Assembly (NCBI RefSeq): GCF_012271785.1
Contig: NZ_JAAWVT010000006.1
Location: 62,001-126,000 of the forward strand
Origin: Paeniglutamicibacter terrestris
GTDB taxonomy: Bacteria; Actinomycetota; Actinomycetes; Actinomycetales; Micrococcaceae
Direction: 5' to 3'
Length of the DNA: 64,000 nucleotides
The notes under the pieces are model-generated. The model did not search any database. It was not told the DNA's origin and was given only the letters and a program-made list of their open reading frames with translations. Each line of letters begins with the position of its first letter. Position 1 is the stretch's first letter. Of this stretch, positions 32,921-40,672 are shown piece after piece. The position numbers and the translations under genes were made by a program.

Positions 32921-33922
32921 TCAGTGTTTTGAGGTGGCGCTACTTCCCCGCACTACCAGATGCGGGGCATGCCGGCTGGAGGCTGCGCCCGGTGACGTAG
33001 CCGCGGCCATTGCAGCCGAGGCCAGCGCGGCGACATCCTGGCGCACGCTGGTCAGGTCTGCATGGGCCAGCCGAGCGAATTCGCTGTCGTCGAACCCGGT
33101 CAGTGCGATCTGGTCCGGCACCCGGAGGCCGGCCAGATCGATCGCCCTGCGGGCGCCCAGCGCGGCCCTGTCGTTGAACGCCAGTACCGCGGTGGCCCGC
33201 TGATCGGCCGCTGTCTCCCGTAGGTAGGCGTCCAACACGTCGAAGGTGGTGCTCTCATCTGCTCCGGCGCCGAGCACGGTTCCGACGACGTTGCCGTTCG
33301 CGCGGGCCACAGCTCGCTCGAAGGCGGTACGCCGCTGGGCGGCCGCCACGGCGTGGCCACCGTCCAAATGCAGCAGCCGGCGGTGCCCGAGATGCAATAG
33401 GTGCGCCACTAGTTCGTCGATTCCCGCGGCCTCGTCGGTGAGCACCGAGGGCAGCTGGCGGTAGCCGCGCAACAAGCTCACCACCGGCACTTGGCTGGCC
33501 ACCTGCGCCATTTGTGCCGCCGGGAGGGTGGGGGAGATGCCGATGATGGCCTCCGCCCCCGCATCGATGAGGGTATTCAGAACGCGGCGCTCGTCGCGAT
33601 TGCCTCCGATCGCGCCCAAGATGATCTCGTAACCCCGTGCCTCGGCCTCGGCGTACAGGGCATCGGCCAGCTCGGCGTGCACGGGCTCGCCCAGCCGCAG
33701 TGCCACTCCGACGGTCCGGTTGTGGTGGCTGCGCAGTGAACGCGCGCGCGAATCCGGCCGATATCCAAGCTCCAGCGCGGCGGCTTTGACCTTGGTGCGG
33801 GATGCCTCGCTGGCGCCCTCGGTGCCGCGCATGACGATAGAGGCCAAGGCCACGGAGACGCCGGATTCCCGGGCCACATCCGCAAGGGTGGGGCGTCGGG
33901 CCGGGGGAGTGCTCGGGGCCAT
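32921..33922 (-). CDS. LacI-family transcriptional regulator
   Basis: This 333-residue repressor has an N-terminal LacI helix-turn-helix (PTLADVARESGVSVALASIVMRG), a hinge (ALELGYRPDSRARSLRS) and a periplasmic-binding-protein-like effector domain (TVGVALRLGEP...IALTGFDDSEFARL). It is divergent from the Gfo/Idh-hydroxypyruvate isomerase operon. The gap holds two copies of CTAGAACGNTCTAG, the probable operators. It is therefore likely to repress that operon and itself. The effector is presumably the sugar or cyclitol handled by the adjacent dehydrogenase. Confidence 0.88.
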   Translation of the reverse strand: MAPSTPPARRPTLADVARESGVSVALASIVMRGTEGASEASRTKVKAAALELGYRPDSRARSLRSHHNRTVGVALRLGEPVHAELADALYAEAEARGYEIILGAIGGNRDERRVLNTLIDAGAEAIIGISPTLPAAQMAQVASQVPVVSLLRGYRQLPSVLTDEAAGIDELVAHLLHLGHRRLLHLDGGHAVAAAQRRTAFERAVARANGNVVGTVLGAGADESTTFDVLDAYLRETAADQRATAVLAFNDRAALGARRAIDLAGLRVPDQIALTGFDDSEFARLAHADLTSVRQDVAALASAAMAAATSPGAASSRHAPHLVVRGSSATSKH

Positions 33923-33945
33923 GGGGGTGCCTTTCGTAAATTCAC

Positions 33946-33959
33946 CTAGAACGATCTAG
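33946..33959. promoter_or_regulatory. LacI-type operator 1, CTAGAACGATCTAG
   Basis: This near-perfect palindrome lies 24 bases upstream of the lacI-type start codon. It matches the second copy at 34003 except for one base. Confidence 0.6.
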
Positions 33960-34002
33960 ACGATTGTTTCACAGTGTGGCATAGTTGCCGGGAAAGCAGA
34001 TA

Positions 34003-34016
34003 CTAGAACGTTCTAG
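34003..34016. promoter_or_regulatory. LacI-type operator 2, CTAGAACGTTCTAG
   Basis: This is a perfect 14-bp palindrome with central CG, 22 bases before the Gfo/Idh ATG. Its centre is 57 bases from operator 1, so looping or cooperative binding is possible. Confidence 0.68.
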
Positions 34017-34038
34017 AAGAGAAGGGTGATACCCCGTA

Positions 34039-35127
34039 ATGTCATACTCACTTGAATTGCCCCCGGCCAAGGAAACGATCCGCATTGCCGTCATCGGTTG
34101 CGGATGGATCGGTGCCTTCCATGCCCGTACACTGGCAGGCAACCTGCCCGGGGTGAGGCTCGAGGCTCTAGCCGATCCGGCTCCCGGAGCCGCGGCTGCA
34201 CTGGCCGCCGAGCTGGGCATTTCCAAGCACACCACCGACCCTGCCGATCTCTTCGCGGATCCTGACATCGACGGTGTGCTCATCGCGGCACCCTCGGCCG
34301 TCCATTCGGCACTGATAATCCAGGCAGCGGCCGCAGGAAAACACATTTTCTGTGAGAAGCCGGCCGGCCACGGGCTCGAAGAACTGCGCGCGGCCCTGGA
34401 CGCCGTCGAACGTGCTGGCGTCGAATTCCAGATCGGCTTCAACCGGCGCTTCGCCTCCGACTTCGCCGAGGCTAAGAAGCGCATCCAGGCCGGGGACCTG
34501 GGCGAGGTGCAGCTGATGCGCTCGCTGACCCGCGACCCGGGGGTCGCCGAAGGCATCGCAAATGCAGAGCGCATCAAGCCCAACACCATCTTCACCGAAA
34601 CCCTCATCCACGATTTCGACGCGCTGAACTGGTACAACGAGGGTGCCAGGGTGACCGAGGTGCGTGCCATCGCCGATGCCCTGGTTGAACCCGGCTACCG
34701 CGAGGCGGGCCTGCTGGACACCGCAGTGGTGACGCTGCGCTACGACAACGGGGCGATCGCGGTGGCCGAGGCCAGCTTCAGCGCCCTCTACGGCTACGAT
34801 GTGCGCGGGGAAATCTTCGGTTCCGCGGGAATGACCGTGGCCGGCAACCCGGTGCAGCTCCACAGCGGCAGCTACACCGCGGCCGGGGCACTGGCGCCCA
34901 CCTCGCGCGTGAACACCGAGCTCTTCGCCCAGGCCTACCGCGACGAACTGGCACACTTCGCCCGGATCATCGCCGCACGCAAGGGCCTTGGTGAGGCCCC
35001 GACGGTGCCCACGCCCGGGGCGCAGGCAGCCATCGACGCACTGGAAATCGCCCTGGCTTGTGTCGAATCCGTGCGTACCGGTGCGCCCGTTGTGCTCGAG
35101 CGCGCAACCATGGGCGGTGTCCTTTGA
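34039..35127 (+). CDS. Gfo/Idh/MocA family oxidoreductase
   Basis: This 362-residue dehydrogenase has IRIAVIGCGWIGAFHARTL as its NAD(P) motif, CEKPAGHG as the EKP lysine motif, and LIHDFDALNWY with the catalytic Asp/His pattern of inositol dehydrogenases. Family knowledge predicts oxidation of a cyclitol or sugar hydroxyl. The next gene, a hydroxypyruvate-isomerase-like TIM barrel, overlaps its stop codon. The pair is under the divergent LacI regulator, forming a self-contained catabolic unit. The substrate is not identified. Confidence 0.86.
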   Translation: MSYSLELPPAKETIRIAVIGCGWIGAFHARTLAGNLPGVRLEALADPAPGAAAALAAELGISKHTTDPADLFADPDIDGVLIAAPSAVHSALIIQAAAAGKHIFCEKPAGHGLEELRAALDAVERAGVEFQIGFNRRFASDFAEAKKRIQAGDLGEVQLMRSLTRDPGVAEGIANAERIKPNTIFTETLIHDFDALNWYNEGARVTEVRAIADALVEPGYREAGLLDTAVVTLRYDNGAIAVAEASFSALYGYDVRGEIFGSAGMTVAGNPVQLHSGSYTAAGALAPTSRVNTELFAQAYRDELAHFARIIAARKGLGEAPTVPTPGAQAAIDALEIALACVESVRTGAPVVLERATMGGVL

Positions 35128-35894
35128 GCCTTGAACTAGCGGTCTGTGCGGAAATGGTGTTCCTCGAGCTTCCCTTCGTCGAACGCGTGAAGAAGCTCCA
35201 CGCGTTAGGTTTCGGGATCGAGATGTGGGATTCGCGCACCAAGGACCTCGCTGCACTGAAGGCGACGGGCGCGAACTTCGGCTCGATGACCGGTTACTCC
35301 GCCGGAAGCCTCGTGGACCCGGAGGGAAGCGCGGAGGTTCTGCGCACCGCGGCGGAGCTGATCCCCACGGCCCTGGAACTGGGCATCAAACGCCTGGTCA
35401 TCCACCCCGCGGAACTTATCGACGGGCAGGCGGCGAACCCGCGCCATCGCGCCACCGGGCAAATGTGGCTGACCGCTTCGCGCACCCTAGAGAAGCTCGG
35501 CGCGCTCGGCGTGGAACACGGGGTGGTGTTCGTGCTCGAGAACCTCAACACGATCCTGGACCACCCCGGGATTCCACTGGGGCGGGCCAAGGACACCCTG
35601 GCGCTGGTGGCCGGCGTGGGGCACCCCAATGTGAAGATGATGCTTGACCTCTACCACGCGCAGATCGGGGAGGGTAACCTCATCCAGCTACTACGCGATT
35701 CCCTGCCCCATCTCGGCGAGGTCCAGGTGGCCGACGTACCGGGACGTTGCGAACCCGGCACGGGGGAGATCAACTATCCGGCAATCGCGGCCGAGCTGCA
35801 CTCGCTGGGCTACTCGGGTCCCGTGGGGCTCGAGGGCTGGGCCTCCGGGGATCCGGAGGAAGCCCTTGCCAGCTTCAGGAACGCTTTCTCCTGA
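35124..35894 (+). CDS. Hydroxypyruvate isomerase-family TIM barrel
   Basis: This 256-residue TIM barrel carries the C-terminal signature of hydroxypyruvate isomerases: MMLDLYHAQIGEGNL, HLGEVQVADVPGRCEPGTGEINY and GYSGPVGLEGWA. Metal ligands of the fold lie in LVIHPAEL, FVLENLN and LDLYHAQ. The proposed TTG start overlaps the TGA of the upstream gene, which implies translational coupling; no ATG is available near the conserved N-terminus LELAVCAEMVFLELPF. In islands like this the enzyme may act on a keto-sugar rather than on hydroxypyruvate, so the specific name is uncertain. Confidence 0.82.
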   Translation: MSLELAVCAEMVFLELPFVERVKKLHALGFGIEMWDSRTKDLAALKATGANFGSMTGYSAGSLVDPEGSAEVLRTAAELIPTALELGIKRLVIHPAELIDGQAANPRHRATGQMWLTASRTLEKLGALGVEHGVVFVLENLNTILDHPGIPLGRAKDTLALVAGVGHPNVKMMLDLYHAQIGEGNLIQLLRDSLPHLGEVQVADVPGRCEPGTGEINYPAIAAELHSLGYSGPVGLEGWASGDPEEALASFRNAFS

Positions 35895-35910
35895 AGCCAG
35901 CAATCCCAAG

Positions 35911-37116
35911 CTAGGCCGTAGGGAGCCCGGTGCCCAGGCGCCGGGCTCCCTGTGCGTCTAAGGCGTCGTTGAGCTCGGCCGGGAATCCGGAGCGCGCGAG
36001 GTGCTCGGCCACCAGCTCGGCCTGCGACTGCGGGGCGAGCCCTCCGATTGGCTGGTCCAGATCCAGATTGGTGGGGAAGGCATAGCCCTCCGCCGAGGCG
36101 GCAATGATGTTGTGCAGGGCGGCCTCCGAGGATCCCGCGGATTTGAGTTCCAGCAGCACCGGGTACAGGGCCTTGCTCATGGCCGTGCGGTCCACCGTTT
36201 CCATGGCCCGTCCGAAGGCGGAGGAGACCTGGAGCAGGTTTGCCATGCGCTTGATGTCGGCTGAAACGTTGGTGCCGGCTCCATGGAACAACGCCGGGTT
36301 GAAGAACGCTGCGTCCCCCTTGGACAAAGGTAGCTGGGCATAATTGGCCTGAAAGTATTCGGTGAAGTCCTCCCGGTGGAAGGCCAGGAAGCCCGGGGCG
36401 TACTTGTGGGAGTGCGGTAGGTAGAGAGTGGGACCCGATTCCAGGGGCATGTCGCAATGTGCGACGGCCCCCTGCAGGGTCAGCGCCGGGGTGAGCAGAT
36501 GGGCGTGGGCAGGGTAGGCAGCGGCCTGCTCTGCGGACATGAACCCCAGGTGGTAGTCGCGGTGCGCGCGTTGGGCGCTGCCGCCGGGATTCACCACATT
36601 GACCTGGCTGGTCACCTGGTAGTTGGGTCCTAGCCAGGCCTCCGACACCAGGGCGAGAATATCCGAGGCATAGTAGGCGGCGAAGACCTCCGGGTCGGCC
36701 AAGGCCAGTTTGTCTAGGGCGCCCCAGACCCTGTCGTTGGCACCGGGCTTGGCGAAGTGGTCCCCGCCGGTGACCCCTGCGGCCTTCTGGGCCGCGATGA
36801 GGTTGTCGAAGGCGGCAGTGGCGCGGTCCACAACGGACGTGTCGGGGAAGGCGCCCTTGAAGACCACGATGCCCGGGCCCTCGGTGAGCGCCTTGGCCAA
36901 TTCGGCCTGGACGTCGGTGCGCTCGGCCGGGTCGTCCAGGTAGGAATGCAGTCGCGGGCCGTAAATGAGCACGTTCTGCTCCACTGCATCGGCATACGGG
37001 TAGTCTTCCAACCGCGTGGCCGCGGACACGACCTGCTTGAAGTCCTCCAGATTGCAGGCTTCGGTGCGGAACCAACGGCTGGCGGCGGCGGAGGAGTAGG
37101 TCGGGGTGATGGTCAC
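35911..37116 (-). CDS. Phytanoyl-CoA dioxygenase (PhyH) family protein
   Basis: This 401-residue protein belongs to the PhyH branch of Fe(II)/2-oxoglutarate dioxygenases. The probable iron triad is HRD (in QRAHRDYHLGFM) plus the later histidine in FFNPALFHGAGTN, followed by SADIKRMANLLQ with the 2-oxoglutarate-binding Arg. PhyH proteins hydroxylate diverse small molecules. It is divergent from a LacI-type regulator with a palindromic site between them, so its substrate may be linked to that regulator's ligand. The 3' end overlaps the hairpin that terminates the convergent isomerase operon. The substrate is unknown. Confidence 0.82.
   Translation of the reverse strand: MTITPTYSSAAASRWFRTEACNLEDFKQVVSAATRLEDYPYADAVEQNVLIYGPRLHSYLDDPAERTDVQAELAKALTEGPGIVVFKGAFPDTSVVDRATAAFDNLIAAQKAAGVTGGDHFAKPGANDRVWGALDKLALADPEVFAAYYASDILALVSEAWLGPNYQVTSQVNVVNPGGSAQRAHRDYHLGFMSAEQAAAYPAHAHLLTPALTLQGAVAHCDMPLESGPTLYLPHSHKYAPGFLAFHREDFTEYFQANYAQLPLSKGDAAFFNPALFHGAGTNVSADIKRMANLLQVSSAFGRAMETVDRTAMSKALYPVLLELKSAGSSEAALHNIIAASAEGYAFPTNLDLDQPIGGLAPQSQAELVAEHLARSGFPAELNDALDAQGARRLGTGLPTA
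35920..35951. terminator. Terminator hairpin inside the 3' end of the PhyH gene
   Basis: AGGGAGCCCGG (35920-35930) pairs with CCGGGCTCCCT (35941-35951). It lies 25 bases after the isomerase stop and within the last codons of the convergent PhyH gene. Confidence 0.6.
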
Positions 37117-37251
37117 GGAAATTGTCCTTTCGGAAGACCGGTGCGTAAAACTGTCCGGTGGGAATTGGGCGCCTCAGGAAAACGTCAGCTGCACCACAAC
37201 GTCTTGGTGTGGTGGTCCGGGCTGATTCGGCTTTCGGCTACGTACCATTCT

Positions 37252-37263
37252 CCGAATATTCGG
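37252..37263. promoter_or_regulatory. Palindromic operator candidate CCGAATATTCGG
   Basis: This perfect 12-bp palindrome lies between the divergent PhyH and LacI-type genes, 52 bases before the regulator's GTG. It is probably the operator of that regulator. Confidence 0.5.
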
Positions 37264-37315
37264 GGGTGGGATACTAGGGTGGAGTCCATCAAAAACACCT
37301 CAGGAGGGCATCATC

Positions 37316-38347
37316 GTGGCGCATAGGTTTTCCATCCGGGAAATTGCCCGGCAGGCGGGGGTCAGCGACGCCACGGTGGACAGGGTCATCCACGCCAGAG
37401 CCGGCGTCCGTGCCGGAACCATCGGGCAGGTGAAGCAGGCAATTGTCGATCTGGAAGCACAAAGCACGCAGCTTGAGCTCTCCGGCCGTCAATTCATGAT
37501 CGACGTGGTGGTGGATGCCCCGGCCCGCTTCCACATGGCGGCCCGTCGTGCACTTGAAGCCGAATTGCCGTTGCTGCGTCCGGCGGCATTCCGTGCCCGT
37601 TTCCACATGCGCGAACGTTGGGCAGCAGGTTCGCTAGTGCTCGAGCTTGATGCCATCATTCGGCGCGGCTCGCACGGGGTTCTGCTCAAGGCTCCGGACA
37701 CCCCGGAGATTGCCGCGGCTGTCCAACGCCTGTTCCAGGCCGGGATCCCCGTGGTCACCTTCGTCACCGACCTTCCTCGCAGCCCCCGTCTGGCCTATGT
37801 CGGCATGGACAACAGAGCCGCCGGTGCGACCGCGGCCTACCTGATGAACTCATGGCTGGTCGGATGCCACGGATCGGTGGCCGTGACACTGAGCAGCGGG
37901 ATCTTCCAGGGCGAGGAAGAGCGGGAGATGGGGTTCCGCGCCACGATGCGTTCCCTGGGCGGGCGGAGGGACGTTCATTACCTGCCTGCCTCTGATGGCT
38001 TGGACAGTACCGCCTATGAGCTGATGCGCACGGCGCTCGCCGAATATCCTGACCTGTCGGGCGTGTATTCACCGGGCGGTGGAAACCCCGGCTTGGCCCG
38101 GGCCTGGCGGGAAGCCGGGCACATGCCCAAGGTGTTCATCGGCCATGACCTCAACCCGGAAAATGCCCTGCTGCTCGCCGACGGCACCCTTAGCGTGGTC
38201 CTTCACCACAAGCTGCAGGGAGATATGCATTCGGCCTGCCGGGCGCTGATGCATTTCCACGGGGCATTACCCGGAGGGTGGACGCCGCCGCCCACGCCCA
38301 TTGACGTGATCACCCCGTACAACATGCCACTAGGGCCACATCGGTAG
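37316..38347 (+). CDS. LacI-family regulator with sugar-binding domain
   Basis: This 343-residue regulator starts at GTG (MAHRFSIREIARQAGVSDATVDRVIHARAGV), a LacI-type helix-turn-helix. The effector domain is of the type I periplasmic-binding kind (VVVDAPARFHMAARRALEAE, RLAYVGMDNRAAGATAAYL, KVFIGHDLNPENALLLADG). GGAGG lies 11 bases upstream of the GTG. The divergent PhyH dioxygenase gene is the likely target. The ligand is unknown, but such domains bind sugars or cyclitols. Confidence 0.85.
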   Translation: MAHRFSIREIARQAGVSDATVDRVIHARAGVRAGTIGQVKQAIVDLEAQSTQLELSGRQFMIDVVVDAPARFHMAARRALEAELPLLRPAAFRARFHMRERWAAGSLVLELDAIIRRGSHGVLLKAPDTPEIAAAVQRLFQAGIPVVTFVTDLPRSPRLAYVGMDNRAAGATAAYLMNSWLVGCHGSVAVTLSSGIFQGEEEREMGFRATMRSLGGRRDVHYLPASDGLDSTAYELMRTALAEYPDLSGVYSPGGGNPGLARAWREAGHMPKVFIGHDLNPENALLLADGTLSVVLHHKLQGDMHSACRALMHFHGALPGGWTPPPTPIDVITPYNMPLGPHR

Positions 38348-38569
38348 GCCTTCGACACTGCACGGAAGAGCACTCGCCTTGATGCTCGGAACCATTCGGT
38401 GACAAGCACGCGGTTGTGCGTCGATAGGTCCCCGAACCGCCCCGTGGTTTCCGCAGCAGCGCCGTGGAGTGCCGACAGCGCGCGACCCTGGCCAAAACAT
38501 CTCGGCGCGCAGCGGTGAGCCTCCGTAGTGCCATTGTCCCCTTGGCTCGTCCCGGCACCATGGAAGGCA

Positions 38570-38620
38570 AAAAACGGGGGTGGTTTTCTCCCAGCGGATT
38601 GCTGGGAGAAAACCACCCCC
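38570..38620 (-). terminator. Terminator of the minus-strand Gfo/Idh-isomerase operon
   Basis: A perfect 20-bp stem (38576-38595 with 38601-38620) has a 5-base loop. On the minus strand it is followed by a T-run (AAAAAAC on the plus strand), so it is a canonical rho-independent terminator for the operon ending at 38,664. Confidence 0.85.
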
Positions 38621-38663
38621 TATCGAGGTCAAAGACGTCGGGATTATTCTCCGCCGCCGGTTG

Positions 38664-39680
38664 TTACGAAAGCTTGGTGACCTTCACCGTCTTGCCCGTT
38701 TTCGCGGACTCGAGTGCCGCATCGGCCAGTACCAGGGCCGCAACCCCGTCGTCGAAACTAGGCGAGCAGGGGCCGCCATTGCGGATGGCTTGCGCAAAGG
38801 CATCCAGCTCACGCTGGTAGGCCTGTGTGTAGCGTTCCAGGAAGAAGGGCATGTAAGCCTCGCCCTCGGCAGTACCGGCCGCTCCGTACTTGCGGACCGT
38901 GGTCGGTGTGATGTTTTTGGCTTCCAACATTCCCTCGGAGCCGAAAGCTTCCAGCCGCTGATCGTACCCGTAGGCGCAATGGCGGGAGTTGGTGATCGTG
39001 ATGAGCTCGCCACGGCTGCCACGCAACGTGACAACGACGGAATCATAGTCGCCCAGCTCCTCAATGTCGCTGCTGAACTGGTTGGAGCCCACTGCTGTGA
39101 CCTCCACAATGTTCTCCACGAAGAAACGGGCCATGTCCAGGTCGTGGATCGTCATGTCACGGAAAATTCCGCCAGAGGTTTCGATGTAATCGCGGGGAGC
39201 CGGAGCCGGGTCGCGGCTGATGATGGTGACCTGTTCCAACGATCCAATTTCGCCAGCGGCAACGCGCGCGTTGATGGATGCGAAGCTTGGGTCAAACCTC
39301 CGGTTGAAGCCGAGCATGATGGGCACGTTCGTGTCCTTCAACTTATCGCGACACTCCATGACAGTGGCCAGATCCAGATCGATGGGCTTTTCGCACAGGA
39401 CGGCGAGTCCATGGGCTGCGGCGCGGGTGATGAGATCGACGTGGGTGTTGGTCGGTGATCCAATAATCACTCCGTCCAGGCCGGGCTCGGCAAACACTTC
39501 TTCCGGATCCTGTACCGCACGGGCCCCGGTCAGTTCCGCAAGTTTGCGGGCGCCATCAATAAACGGGTCGGCAATGAGAACGAGCTCGATGTCCGGGTGA
39601 GCGGCAAGGTTGCGGGCGTGTACTTGACCAATCCGGCCTGAGCCGAAAAGTGCCATGCGCAACGGGCGAGGTGAAGTCAT
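38664..39680 (-). CDS. Inositol 2-dehydrogenase-like Gfo/Idh oxidoreductase
   Basis: This 338-residue protein has LRMALFGSGRIGQVHARNLA as the NAD motif, LCEKPIDLDL as the EKP motif and MTIHDLDMARFF as the catalytic Asp/His segment. Together with FNRRFDPSFASI these make it the most canonical IolG-type sequence in the window. The ATG is chosen 13 codons inside the longest frame because AAAGGA lies 9 bases upstream. It is the last gene of a three-gene minus-strand operon with a TIM-barrel protein and another Gfo/Idh. The operon lies beside the double-IclR gene, so its substrate may be the one that feeds the hydroxyquinol module. Confidence 0.87.
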   Translation of the reverse strand: MTSPRPLRMALFGSGRIGQVHARNLAAHPDIELVLIADPFIDGARKLAELTGARAVQDPEEVFAEPGLDGVIIGSPTNTHVDLITRAAAHGLAVLCEKPIDLDLATVMECRDKLKDTNVPIMLGFNRRFDPSFASINARVAAGEIGSLEQVTIISRDPAPAPRDYIETSGGIFRDMTIHDLDMARFFVENIVEVTAVGSNQFSSDIEELGDYDSVVVTLRGSRGELITITNSRHCAYGYDQRLEAFGSEGMLEAKNITPTTVRKYGAAGTAEGEAYMPFFLERYTQAYQRELDAFAQAIRNGGPCSPSFDDGVAALVLADAALESAKTGKTVKVTKLS

Positions 39681-39790
39681 AGGGTGTAGTCCTTTCAAGA
39701 ATGGGGAATCCGTATTCACGGCTGTCTAGGGCGGCAAGTGTGCTGCACCTGGAGGGTTTTGTGCCTAGGGCATGGGGTGGTTGCTGGGGC

Positions 39791-40672
39791 CTAGCCGGGG
39801 AAAGAAGCGATGGCGGTGTCGAAGGCCCGCCGGAGTCCTTCATGCAGGGGTGTTGCCCGGTGCTCGCGGGAAATGATCTCCACTCCCCACGGTCCCTGGT
39901 ACCCGGCCTCAATGGCCAGCCTGACGAATGTTGAGGTGGCGAATTCGCCGTGGCCGCAGTAAGCGCGATTGTTGATGGTGTCCTCGAACAAGGTCCCTTC
40001 GGTCTTGTGGAACCCGTCGTCGATTTCCACGGCGAACACGCGGTCCATCGGGGTGATCTGCCAGAGTTCCTCGTGCGACAGCCCCGATTTGGCGGTGTGC
40101 CAGATATCGATCATCAGCCCGGCCGAGGGGCTGTCCGACGCGGTCACCACCTGGATCGCCTCGGCGGTGGTGCGCAGGTTAGAGAACGGGGTGGCCTCCA
40201 GGGCTAACCGGATGCCGGCATCGGCAGCTTCGTCAGCGAGATCGGAGAAGGCGCTGGTCATCAATGCGTTGGGCAGTGGCTCATCGGCGTTGCCTGCTCC
40301 CACCTTGATGTGTCTGGCACCCAGCAGGTTGGCTGCCTCGAAAAGCTCGGCCTGGACCTTATCCGCGGTCTTGCGCTCTGCCCCGGTGGACCACCAACCG
40401 TTGATGAACTCGACTTCGATGATGTTGATTCCGGCGCCGCGGATCTGCCGTCCCAGCTCTTCGTAGCCGATCGTGTCGCGGGCTGCCAGCAGATCGTCAT
40501 GGACCAGGCCGATGCCGGCCCAACCGGTGGAGGCGACTGCGGCGATGCGTTCCGCAATGGTTAGTGGGCTGCGCTCTGTGGCACTAAGCGGCGCGGCATT
40601 CCCGGCGCTGGTCCAGCACGTGGCAATCAGTTCCGGAGATGGTTTGACGGGGTCAGTGTTCTGCATGTTCAT
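39791..40672 (-). CDS. Sugar phosphate isomerase/epimerase (TIM barrel)
   Basis: This 293-residue AP-endonuclease-like barrel shows GWAGIGLVHDDLLAAR, NIIEVEFINGWW, LALEATPFSNLRT, LMIDIWHTAKSG, FAVEIDDGFHKT and GVEIISREHR, the typical metal-binding strand ends. Its sequence differs clearly from the IolE- and IolH-like proteins here. The start codon overlaps the stop of the upstream Gfo/Idh gene (ATGA), so the two products are made together. Pairs of Gfo/Idh plus this type of barrel are known to oxidise a sugar hydroxyl and then eliminate a leaving group (C-glycoside and levoglucosan systems). That precedent supports, but does not prove, a dehydratase or lyase role. Confidence 0.82.
   Translation of the reverse strand: MNMQNTDPVKPSPELIATCWTSAGNAAPLSATERSPLTIAERIAAVASTGWAGIGLVHDDLLAARDTIGYEELGRQIRGAGINIIEVEFINGWWSTGAERKTADKVQAELFEAANLLGARHIKVGAGNADEPLPNALMTSAFSDLADEAADAGIRLALEATPFSNLRTTAEAIQVVTASDSPSAGLMIDIWHTAKSGLSHEELWQITPMDRVFAVEIDDGFHKTEGTLFEDTINNRAYCGHGEFATSTFVRLAIEAGYQGPWGVEIISREHRATPLHEGLRRAFDTAIASFPG

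Noticed and set aside
35810-37075. A 421-codon minus-strand frame overlapping the PhyH gene in another phase
   Set aside because: It is rich in Arg/Gly/Pro with no domain, while the overlapping PhyH frame has the iron-binding HRD and late His motifs.
38348-38569. Possible small gene between the LacI regulator and the terminator
   Set aside because: Short open frames exist on both strands but none has a ribosome-binding site or a recognisable motif, and the interval is probably spacer.
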